Shown in pieces: positions 52,700 through 60,420 of a DNA stretch of 64,000 nucleotides. Position 1 is the stretch's first letter. Every line of letters starts with the position of its first letter. The notes below the pieces were generated by a model. It had not been told where the DNA came from, ran no database searches, and worked only from the letters and a program-made list of their open reading frames with translations. Origin of the DNA: Phascolarctobacterium_A sp902463975 (GTDB lineage: Bacteria; Bacillota; Negativicutes; Acidaminococcales; Acidaminococcaceae); contig NZ_CABQHJ010000010.1 in NCBI RefSeq assembly GCF_902463975.1, forward strand, positions 1 to 64,000. The letters run 5' to 3'. The translations under genes and the position numbers were made by a program.

Positions 52700-53722
52700 T
52701 TATTTTTTCAGCTCTGCCAGTTCCTTTTCCAGAGCCTTGACGCGCTTGAGCATATCGCCCATCTTGCGCATATTTGCTTCCTGACGCAGCCATTCCTTCA
52801 TCGGCATAGCAGGGAAGCCACCCATAACGGAATTGTCTGGAACATTATTGGTAATACCGGTTCTACCACCAAATACGCAGTTGTTGCCAATGGTAATATG
52901 ACCGACAGTACCAACCTGGCCAGCAAAGGTAACATTGTTGCCTACGGTTACGCTGCCGGAAATACCCACATGCGCAACAACCAAGCAGTTTTCACCTAAG
53001 ATATCATTATGGCCGAGATGTACCAGGTTATCAATTTTGGTTCCCTTGCCAACGATAGTGCTGTCAACAGTAGCACGGTCGATACAGGTATTGTTGCCAA
53101 TCTCTACATCATCCTGCAGCACTACATTACCGGTTTGCAGCACCTTGCTGTGCTTGCCGTTCTGGGTAATATAGCCAAAGCCGTCGCCGCCGATTACAGA
53201 ACCGGACTGCAGAATAACTCTGTCGCCCAGCACGCAATCCTCACGGATGGTGGTATTAGGATAAAGAGTGCAATCCTTGCCCATTTTTACGCGTTTGCCA
53301 ACATAAGCGTGCGGATAAATAACGCAGCCGTCACCAATCTCAGCATCGTCCTCTACTACCGCAAAGGGTTGGATAGCAACATTGCTGCCGATTTTTGCTT
53401 TTTTGGATACATAAGCATAAGGACTGATAACGCGCTCTACCTTCTCCTGCGGGCGGAACAACTCCAGCAGGGCAGCGAAAGCTGCACGCGGGTTAGCAAC
53501 TCTGATAACCGGACGACCATCAAGCTCCGGATCCTCAGGGCTCAGAACCATTACACCGGCCTTGCTGAGATGACAATGCTCTACATGAGGCGGCACCGCA
53601 AAGGAAATATCCTTCGGACCTGCCTCCACCAATCCATTGACACCGGTAATGAGCAATTCGGGGTTATCATGCTCTACTGTACCTTTTAAAAACTCAGCTA
53701 ATTCTTGTACACTCTTCTCCAT
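52700..53722 (-). CDS. lpxD: UDP-3-O-acylglucosamine N-acyltransferase
   Basis: A 340-aa protein: N-terminal LpxD-type domain, long hexapeptide beta-helix (AYVSKKAKIGSNVAIQPFAV, LVHLGHNDILGENC, VVAHVGISGSVTVG with the catalytic His), and a C-terminal coiled helix. Third step of lipid A synthesis. The first gene after the terminator at 53752-53780. Confidence 0.96.
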   Translation of the reverse strand: MEKSVQELAEFLKGTVEHDNPELLITGVNGLVEAGPKDISFAVPPHVEHCHLSKAGVMVLSPEDPELDGRPVIRVANPRAAFAALLELFRPQEKVERVISPYAYVSKKAKIGSNVAIQPFAVVEDDAEIGDGCVIYPHAYVGKRVKMGKDCTLYPNTTIREDCVLGDRVILQSGSVIGGDGFGYITQNGKHSKVLQTGNVVLQDDVEIGNNTCIDRATVDSTIVGKGTKIDNLVHLGHNDILGENCLVVAHVGISGSVTVGNNVTFAGQVGTVGHITIGNNCVFGGRTGITNNVPDNSVMGGFPAMPMKEWLRQEANMRKMGDMLKRVKALEKELAELKK

Positions 53723-53751
53723 TTCATACCTCCACCATAAAGCTGCTTACG

Positions 53752-53780
53752 CAAAAAGCGGACGGACTACCCGCCCGCTT
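53752..53780 (-). terminator. Terminator between the Skp-like lipoprotein gene and lpxD
   Basis: The stem AAGCGGACGG/CCGCCCGCTT is followed on the minus strand by a T run, just after the stop at 53792. Confidence 0.82.
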
Positions 53781-53791
53781 CAGGGTGCTGC

Positions 53792-54199
53792 TTATTTCAT
53801 TTTTGCAATTACATCACTAGTAACATCAGTGCCGCCTTGTGGAACAGCGCGCTTATCTAAAATAGCGCCCAGCTTTTTCTCATCGGAAACCTGCTTCAGT
53901 GCAGTATCCAGGCTGGCCTTCAGTTTATTTTGAGCCTCGCTTTGAATCAGCTTAGCCTTAGCGCCATAATCTTCGGCAACCTTTTTTGCATCATCGCCGG
54001 TTTTGCCTGCCATATCCTTATCCATCTGGGTTTTCAGGTCAGTCATTTTTTTAGTAACATCTTCCTGAGTTGTTTTTACGATAGGAGCTTCAGCTTCAAT
54101 CTTGCTCATATCAACAGTACCAAAATCAGCATTGCGTCCGCTGCAGCCAAAAGTAAACATAGATGCTGCAATCATCAAACCAGCAATAATTTTTTTCAT
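53792..54199 (-). CDS. Small lipoprotein, OmpH/Skp-like
   Basis: A 135-aa protein from the ATG at 54197-54199. Lipobox FTFGCSG with the Cys near residue 19; then a helical, Lys/Asp-rich coiled-coil domain ending GGTDVTSDVIAKM, which echoes the DITDEVAKAMQ end of the OmpH-like protein at 55280. Last of three such genes in a row. Predicted periplasmic chaperone-like lipoprotein. Confidence 0.75.
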   Translation of the reverse strand: MKKIIAGLMIAASMFTFGCSGRNADFGTVDMSKIEAEAPIVKTTQEDVTKKMTDLKTQMDKDMAGKTGDDAKKVAEDYGAKAKLIQSEAQNKLKASLDTALKQVSDEKKLGAILDKRAVPQGGTDVTSDVIAKMK

Positions 54200-54253
54200 A
54201 ATTTTTAACCTCACTTAATTATAGCATGAATCAGGCCCGGGCACGTGAACGTA

Positions 54254-55174
54254 TCACGTCTTTTTTAAGGCCTTGATTATGGCATCGGTAATATCCTCCG
54301 CCTTCATATTAACTCTAAACTTATTAAAAACAATAGTATAACCGCGTTCATGCGCCAGCTTCACAGCCTGACTTTCGATATCCTGATTGATTTGCTTCTT
54401 CAAGCTATCATTCTTCTCCTGCTGCTTATCAATTTCTCTGTCGATAACACTCAGCGCATTGTTTAATGCCTTCGGTGCCGTATCAAGCATTTCCTTGTCG
54501 CGTTCCTCCGGCGATTTGAGCTGCTGCATAGCCTGAGCATGATGCTTCTGTGCCATCTCACGCATCCGCTGCTCAGCCTGCTCTTTATAAGGCAATACCT
54601 TGGCATCAACCAGGCGTCGTTTTTCCGCCTGCAGCTCACCAATCTGCACACCACGCTCCTGCTGCAAATGCTGCAGCTGCTTTTCAACCGCCTGACGTTC
54701 ATCAGGCTTCATTTTTACGGTCTCCAGCAGCGCGCGTAAATTAAACAGCTTCAGCTTATAGGCTTCTTCAACCTCTGTTTTGCGTGCAGCCAGCTTGCTG
54801 TCTGCTTCTGCCTCAGCCTGTGCTACAAACTTCTGCAGCTTAGCATTTTCAATCTCCCTCTGTTCTACCATACGGGTATTGAAATCAGCCTCCATGAAGC
54901 TTTGCTGGCTGAGCTGCCGCAGACTGCGCAGCTTATTCAAGCTGCTTAGCTGCGCCTTGGCCAGCTCCTCCTGACCTTTACGCTTGTTCAGCAGATCCTG
55001 CAGGATTTTTTCGCCCTGCTCCAGCTTAGCATACTGAGGATGGGCGCTTACCGCCTGCTCCCAGTTGATAACAGCAATTTTTTCCTGCGGTCCCCGGACA
55101 TTGGTACTGCATGCCGAAATCAGCAGAGCAGCTGCAATAATAGCACTTATTTTTACCAGCTTGTTCTTCTTCAT
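54254..55174 (-). CDS. OmpH/Skp-like lipoprotein with extended coiled coil
   Basis: A 306-aa protein from the ATG at 55172-55174, with GGAGGCAGGA upstream. Lipobox ISACSTN, then IAVINWEQAVSAHPQY, an OmpH-type start, a long Gln/Lys/Glu-rich coiled coil and the typical end (YTIVFNKFRVNMKAEDITD). Twice the length of classical Skp. Probably an outer membrane protein chaperone anchored in a membrane. Confidence 0.82.
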   Translation of the reverse strand: MKKNKLVKISAIIAAALLISACSTNVRGPQEKIAVINWEQAVSAHPQYAKLEQGEKILQDLLNKRKGQEELAKAQLSSLNKLRSLRQLSQQSFMEADFNTRMVEQREIENAKLQKFVAQAEAEADSKLAARKTEVEEAYKLKLFNLRALLETVKMKPDERQAVEKQLQHLQQERGVQIGELQAEKRRLVDAKVLPYKEQAEQRMREMAQKHHAQAMQQLKSPEERDKEMLDTAPKALNNALSVIDREIDKQQEKNDSLKKQINQDIESQAVKLAHERGYTIVFNKFRVNMKAEDITDAIIKALKKT

Positions 55175-55279
55175 TCCTGCCTCCAATAACATTGCTGTAC
55201 ATCCGTAAATACCGCGATTAAATTGACATTGCGCAAGGCAATCTGCCAACTTCAGAGCAGCAATGCGCTGAAGAAGCTG

Positions 55280-55765
55280 TTATTTGCCTGCTTGCATAGC
55301 CTTGGCAACCTCATCGGTAATATCTACACCGCCGAAAACAACAGTGTTCTTATCTACTACAACTGCCAGACCTTTTTTGTCGGCAATCTTTTTGATGCTA
55401 GCTTCGATTTTCTTCAGCACAGGGTCCATCAGCTCTTTTTGTTTGTTGGCAAGACGTTCCTGAGTCTGAGTATAATACTTTCTCTTTTCTGCCTCGTTCA
55501 TGGTCTTGCTTTTCTCATTGAAATCCTTTTGGGCAGATTCGATTTCTTTGTTCATAGCTTCGTTAACTTTGCTCAAATCCGGGCTTTGTGCTACCAGCAT
55601 CTGATAGTTAACTACACCGATAGCAGATTCGCTGGAGGCTGCAAAAGCACTCTTGCCAACACCGCTCTGCGTTACAGAAAGCGCAAAGCAGCCCAGTACA
55701 AAAATGGCTGCTATAAACAAGGAGATCAGTTTTACATTTTTAGGGTTACGCAATTTCTGCATCAT
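55280..55765 (-). CDS. OmpH/Skp family periplasmic chaperone
   Basis: A 161-aa protein with an N-terminal signal or anchor (KLISLFIAAIFVLGCFALSV), followed by IGVVNYQMLVAQSPDL, a helical hairpin, and VVVDKNTVVFGGVDITDE, the OmpH signature end. It would hold unfolded outer membrane proteins for BamA, encoded upstream in the same cluster. Confidence 0.88.
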   Translation of the reverse strand: MMQKLRNPKNVKLISLFIAAIFVLGCFALSVTQSGVGKSAFAASSESAIGVVNYQMLVAQSPDLSKVNEAMNKEIESAQKDFNEKSKTMNEAEKRKYYTQTQERLANKQKELMDPVLKKIEASIKKIADKKGLAVVVDKNTVVFGGVDITDEVAKAMQAGK

Positions 55766-55803
55766 AATCTAAATCCCTACCTTCTTTTCCTCATACAAAA
55801 ATT

Positions 55804-55854
55804 CAGAAGCGGCAAGAACAGAAAACAACAGTCAGCTGCTGTCATCTGCTTCTG
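55804..55854 (-). terminator. Possible terminator after the 423-aa exported protein gene
   Basis: Outer stem CAGAAGC/GCTTCTG with an inner CAGCTG-centred pairing; on the minus strand it is followed by AATTTTTG. It lies about 60 nt past the stop at 55916. Confidence 0.55.
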
Positions 55855-55915
55855 TCCCGTCTGTTGCAATAATATATCTTATTATATCAGCCTGCGCTCA
55901 TTCTTTCAAGAATTG

Positions 55916-57187
55916 CTACAGATTTCCTATAAGACGCAGGTAAAATTCCTGCCCGCCATAAATATATTCCGCACTTAGGAACTCATGAATGCGGTAGCGC
56001 ACCGCAAATTCATTACGGTTATCACCGGAAAAATGCTCGGCCCGCAAACGCCATTTAGGACTCAGGCTGTATTCCAGACGATAATTGTTGTCGCCTGTCG
56101 GTATCCGCCGTACATAGCTCCAGCCACTCTTGCCCCAATAATGCGTATAACCGGTGCCGAAGCGCCACTGGACATCATCCAGGATAACCTCCGCCTCGCC
56201 AAAAATCTCGTCACGCGGTGAAATAAATTTACCAAGATGCGCCTTGCCTGAAAGGTTATCCTTATCACGGCCGATATCGCCATAGCCTTCAAACCATATT
56301 TTATAATCATCCGATTCAATCATAATGCTGACACCCAGATCCGCACCCGGGGTGATTTTCACCTGTGGCCGCAGCTGATAGTTTTTTACCTCCGGCTCAT
56401 TCATAAGCTTCTCTAAAAGCTGCTGCTCCAGCTCCTGTCGGTGCCGCTGCACATAAGCCACCGGCAAGCCGCGCAGCTTGTCGCACTCACCGGCATATTT
56501 GTACTTCATCTGCATCAAAAGCACATTGGGAATATCCTCACTACGCAGCTCATAGCGAATGTCGCGCACCAACTGCCCTACGGGATAGATAACAACCTGC
56601 ACTACAGTGCGTCCGTCCTCCTGCAGCACGTCAACAGCCGGCTTAAATTCCGGCAGCTGTGCCTGCACCTCGCTGCGTACCAGCTTGCGCAGTACGCCGC
56701 CGGCCCAGTCACCTGCATCTACCGAGGCACCGCTGATAGCCTGCTCCAGCTGAGCCTGCAGCGCCGGAATGCGTTGCTTGAGCAGCACTGCTGTCTGCGT
56801 CTCTACTCCGGAAAACTGCAAATCAATAAAGGGCTTTTCGATAACCTTGTTCCAGGGACGAGCATACAAGCGCACCTGTGTCGCTTCGCCTACATCAAGC
56901 TGAACATCAGTCAGCTCGTAGCCGGTAAATACCCTGTCACCGATTTCTGTCAGCAGCCTGGCATAATCCTCCCTGGCTGCAGCAATTTTTGCCGCATCCT
57001 TATCAAGAAACAGCTGGTCCGCCACCACCTGCATACTGCTGCTCATCTTCTGCAGCAGCAGCTGGCTGGTGCCGCCGTTTGTATCTATAACCTGCACCTC
57101 TACTCTGTTAACCGGTGCAGAAAAAGCATGCTGCAATGGCAAGATGCTTGTCATTGCAGCACAGAACAGAATCTTATTCAGCTTCAT
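55916..57187 (-). CDS. Exported envelope protein of unknown function, possible beta-barrel end
   Basis: A 423-aa protein with signal peptide (cleavage near HAFSAP). The first about 270 residues are mixed helical/strand; the last 140 have alternating aromatic strands (YKIWFEGYGDIG, WRFGTGYTHYWG, WRLRAEHFSG, FYLRLIGNL) like an outer membrane barrel segment. It lies 22 nt after bamA and before the Skp-like genes, so an outer membrane assembly role is likely. I do not recognise the family. Confidence 0.75.
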   Translation of the reverse strand: MKLNKILFCAAMTSILPLQHAFSAPVNRVEVQVIDTNGGTSQLLLQKMSSSMQVVADQLFLDKDAAKIAAAREDYARLLTEIGDRVFTGYELTDVQLDVGEATQVRLYARPWNKVIEKPFIDLQFSGVETQTAVLLKQRIPALQAQLEQAISGASVDAGDWAGGVLRKLVRSEVQAQLPEFKPAVDVLQEDGRTVVQVVIYPVGQLVRDIRYELRSEDIPNVLLMQMKYKYAGECDKLRGLPVAYVQRHRQELEQQLLEKLMNEPEVKNYQLRPQVKITPGADLGVSIMIESDDYKIWFEGYGDIGRDKDNLSGKAHLGKFISPRDEIFGEAEVILDDVQWRFGTGYTHYWGKSGWSYVRRIPTGDNNYRLEYSLSPKWRLRAEHFSGDNRNEFAVRYRIHEFLSAEYIYGGQEFYLRLIGNL

Positions 57188-57209
57188 AGCCTAAATATTC
57201 TCCGCAAAA

Positions 57210-59075
57210 TCAGAACTGTCCACCAAAGCTGAAGTGGAATTTGCCGCCATCTTCACCATAGCCATAGTCCAGCTTAACCGGACCAAGTGGGGAGTTGATA
57301 CGCAGGCCTACGCCGTAGCTGTTCTTAAGCAGGCCCATATCAAATTCATCCTCATGGCGTTTATCCCATGCATAACCGTTATCGGTGAAAAGCACGCCCT
57401 GTACTTTCTTGACAATCGGGAAGCGGTATTCCAAAGTTGCCTTCAGCATGCTGTTGCCGCGGAACTGGTCATCCTCATAGCCACGCAGGGTATCACTGCC
57501 GCCCATGGTGAAGCGTTGAGACAACGGCATATCGCCGCTGGCATAGCCTACACCCAGGTTCAGTGCCCAAACGCTTTCGCCGCCTGCACGATAGTAATAG
57601 CGCCAATCAGCGGTCCATTTGGTGAAGTCAAAGTCACCGCCCATGCCGCCGGCCCATTCTACGCTGTAGCCGATGCGCTTGCCTTCATGCGGATCATAGA
57701 TGTTGTCGCGGGAATCATATACGCGTCCCAAAGTGATACTGCGGGTAACACCAAAGTTTTCCTTGCGGCGTTCACGATAATCTTCAGGCATCCAGTCCTT
57801 CTCAAATTTATCACTTTTGTTAAATCCAGGTTCGTAATATTGGTTAGAGTCGCCTTCGTAGCCGTCAGCTTCGCCCTTGTAGATATCATCACGGTTTTTA
57901 AGCGTAATGTAGTTGCTGACGAACTCATTATGGGTTTTGCGGCTGAAGGTAATTTCCTGACCGCGACGTTTTTTGTCGTACCGGGCAATTTCATCGCCGT
58001 CGATATTATAATCGGCATACTCGTTGGTGATATCATAAAGGTTAAGAGTAGCACTGGTCTCTTTATCATCCAGCCAGGGGCGAGTATAGCTGAAGTCATA
58101 GTTCTTGTTATCCTCACCGCCAAACTCCCAGCGGACATTAATCTTGTCGCCAATACCGCGGAAATTCTTATCACCGATAGAAACCATGCCGACAAAGCCA
58201 TCAGCATTACTATAGCCTGCGCCAATGCCAAAGGTACCGGTGTTCATTTCTACTACCGAAATTTCCACCTCAACGCCGTTAGGCTCACGGCCAGGATTCA
58301 GCTTGATGTTAACATCTTCGAAATAGCCCAGGTTATAGACACGCTGCATGCTGCGGCGTGCAGCCTTGGCATTAAAGGGTTCGCCCTTTTTCAGCTTCAT
58401 TTCACGGGTAACAACATAATCCTTTGTCTTAACATTACCCTTAACCTTAAAGCCTTCTACGATGCCCTCGTTGGCAGTAACCTTCAAGGTACCGTCCGGC
58501 TCCATATGCACGTCAGTAACACGCGCCAGGATATAGCCGTTGGAACGGTATTCCTCCTCCAGCTTCTGTACGCATTTATTGATATCCTTCAGGTTAGCAA
58601 TCTTACCCTGCTCCAGGTCAAAGAAGCCTGCCACCTTCTGCTTATTCAGCACGGTGTTGCCCTCAACCTCAGTTTTCTGGTAAACGGGGTTTTCCATCAC
58701 ATGATAGATTACCTGTACGCCTTCCGGAACCAGCTTGAATTCCGGGCGCAGGTCATAGAACCAGCCCATGTCATAAATAGCACTCAAATCCTCGCTCAGG
58801 CCAGCTTCAGTAAATTGCATGCCAGGCTTGGTTTTCAAAGCAGCAGCAATCTCTGCCTCAGGCACAGTCTTATTACCGGCAATAATCTGCTTGGTAATGG
58901 TCTTTCCCAAATATGGTGCCAGGCTTGTTTCTTGCTGTCTTTCCGGTGCAGTCTGCGTTACAGAGGTACCAGCACCTGCAGCAGGTGTCGGGATTTCTTC
59001 GGCGTAAACAGGAGCAGCCAGCAGCATTGCTGCCAGGCCTACTGTCAAAGGCCGCCATAAGTATTGTTTCTTCAA
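57210..59075 (-). CDS. bamA: Outer membrane protein assembly factor BamA
   Basis: A 621-aa Omp85 protein. TTG at 59073-59075 is the start, eight bases after GAGGAGG; the signal peptide KKQYLWRPLTVGLAAMLLA ends PVYA. About three POTRA domains (residues 50-275; E. coli BamA has five) are followed by the 16-strand barrel with GGSDTLRGYEDDQFRGNSML (the RGY loop-6 motif) and a C-terminal GKFHFSFGGQF. It inserts beta-barrel proteins into the outer membrane. Reduced POTRA number is usual in Negativicutes-type BamA, as far as I know. Confidence 0.93.
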   Translation of the reverse strand: MKKQYLWRPLTVGLAAMLLAAPVYAEEIPTPAAGAGTSVTQTAPERQQETSLAPYLGKTITKQIIAGNKTVPEAEIAAALKTKPGMQFTEAGLSEDLSAIYDMGWFYDLRPEFKLVPEGVQVIYHVMENPVYQKTEVEGNTVLNKQKVAGFFDLEQGKIANLKDINKCVQKLEEEYRSNGYILARVTDVHMEPDGTLKVTANEGIVEGFKVKGNVKTKDYVVTREMKLKKGEPFNAKAARRSMQRVYNLGYFEDVNIKLNPGREPNGVEVEISVVEMNTGTFGIGAGYSNADGFVGMVSIGDKNFRGIGDKINVRWEFGGEDNKNYDFSYTRPWLDDKETSATLNLYDITNEYADYNIDGDEIARYDKKRRGQEITFSRKTHNEFVSNYITLKNRDDIYKGEADGYEGDSNQYYEPGFNKSDKFEKDWMPEDYRERRKENFGVTRSITLGRVYDSRDNIYDPHEGKRIGYSVEWAGGMGGDFDFTKWTADWRYYYRAGGESVWALNLGVGYASGDMPLSQRFTMGGSDTLRGYEDDQFRGNSMLKATLEYRFPIVKKVQGVLFTDNGYAWDKRHEDEFDMGLLKNSYGVGLRINSPLGPVKLDYGYGEDGGKFHFSFGGQF

Positions 59076-59095
59076 TCGATATTCCTCCTCATGAT

Positions 59096-59587
59096 TCATT
59101 TAGAGTCACTCAACTCAACTCGCGCTGACTGCACTAATTTGTGCATATCGGCTTTAGATATAGTAACACGGTCGGGAGCGCCTTGCTTCTCCCGTACCGG
59201 TGTATCCTTAGCAGGCTGTTTCTGTATAGCTGCAGGCTTGGGCACAGAATCCTGTACCGGCATTTTCTGCTCCGGCTTAACCACGGGTGTTGCCGCAGGT
59301 GGCGGCAACACGGCCTGCGCCTTGGCACGGTAATGGTTTCTGGCAAAGCACCAGCCGCCAAAACCGGCAGCTACTAACAAAAATGCTGCACAGACTGCCA
59401 GAACCTGACGGTTCCAGCTCCAGGGGCGGTCCTTTTTCCGACGCAGGTTTTTCAGCTCGGCCTCCGCCAGCATCAAATCAAGCTCGCCCCTGATATCCTT
59501 ATTATCCATAAAGCTTTGCTCCGCCTTATCCAGACTGCTTTTTATGCAGCGAATGCGATGGAACAATGTGCGGCTTGGCTGCGTCAT
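59096..59587 (-). CDS. Single-pass membrane protein, possible anti-sigma factor
   Basis: A 163-aa protein. About 58 cytoplasmic residues (helical, charged, DIRGELDLMLAEAELKNL) precede one membrane helix (VLAVCAAFLLVAAGFGGWCF), then a Pro/Ala/Lys/Gln-rich periplasmic tail. It directly follows a sigma factor gene (59745-60380) in the same direction and precedes bamA. That order and topology are what an anti-sigma factor would show, but no zinc-binding anti-sigma motif is present, so this is inference. Confidence 0.6.
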   Translation of the reverse strand: MTQPSRTLFHRIRCIKSSLDKAEQSFMDNKDIRGELDLMLAEAELKNLRRKKDRPWSWNRQVLAVCAAFLLVAAGFGGWCFARNHYRAKAQAVLPPPAATPVVKPEQKMPVQDSVPKPAAIQKQPAKDTPVREKQGAPDRVTISKADMHKLVQSARVELSDSK

Positions 59588-59744
59588 GCTTTTACCCCTT
59601 TCTGTACATAATTGTTTTTAATAACTATGTCTTATATAATCAGCTGACGTCCTGTATTTTCACAAGCCATTTAAGATGATTACAGCAGATTTAGTAAGGC
59701 TAACTGGCATTTTCGCTATTTTTCGTCATATATTGACTTATATA

Positions 59745-60380
59745 TTATTCCTTGTTAAATTCATGGATAAAGCGTGAAAGCATGCCGCGGATGCGACGCA
59801 CTCCCTGCTTCTGCAGGCGGTAAACATGACCGAGGCTTATATCAATAGCGTCGGCAACTGCCTGCGCCGGCCTGTCCTCCAGATACATGCCCTGCAGCAC
59901 CTGCTGCTCCTTCAGCGGCAGGCGGTCCATAGCCTGCGCCACCTTTTCGCAAAGCAGCTGCTGTTCGGCAACCTCGCTGGGCGAAGCCAGCTCCGAAGGC
60001 AACGCATCACTGAGGGTAAAACCATTGGACAATTCACTGTCCAGGTAAAGCATGCCCTTTTCTGAGCTTTTCCTCAGATAATCTACCATGCTTCCCTTAA
60101 TGCGATAGGAAGCAAACAGGCTGAAGGCTACCTGCCGCTTGTAATCGTAGCTTTCTGCAGCCTCCAGCAGGCCAACCATGCCCTCCTGAATCAGCTCCAT
60201 TGTTTCTGCCTCCGGCAGCCTGAAGCTGGCAGCAATTTTAAAAACTAACGGCTGATAAGCCGTCATCAGGCGTTGGTGCGCCGCTTCGTCACCGTCAGCA
60301 TCACGCCGCCAAAGCTCCAGCTCTTCCTCCGGCTCCAGCAGCGAAGTCTTTCTCAGCTCTTCCAAATAGCCTTGCAGCAT
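59745..60380 (-). CDS. Sigma-70 family RNA polymerase sigma factor
   Basis: A 211-aa protein from the ATG at 60378-60380, with GGGAGGTG upstream. Region 2 is visible (YQPLVFKIAASFRLP, LIQEGMVGLLEAAESYDY, FASYRIKGSMVDYLR) and region 4 at the end (LPLKEQQVLQGMYLEDRPA, ISLGHVYRLQKQGVRRI). It resembles the FliA/sporulation-sigma branch more than ECF. It lies between tamB and a putative membrane partner inside the outer membrane cluster, which suggests control of envelope genes. Confidence 0.88.
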   Translation of the reverse strand: MLQGYLEELRKTSLLEPEEELELWRRDADGDEAAHQRLMTAYQPLVFKIAASFRLPEAETMELIQEGMVGLLEAAESYDYKRQVAFSLFASYRIKGSMVDYLRKSSEKGMLYLDSELSNGFTLSDALPSELASPSEVAEQQLLCEKVAQAMDRLPLKEQQVLQGMYLEDRPAQAVADAIDISLGHVYRLQKQGVRRIRGMLSRFIHEFNKE

Positions 60381-60420
60381 CTGTTCACCTCCCTTCTTAT
60401 CTACATTTGCACAGCAATGC

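Noticed and set aside
57234..59060. A 608-codon plus-strand frame across bamA
   Set aside because: Antisense shadow of bamA, which has signal peptide, POTRA and barrel motifs on the other strand.
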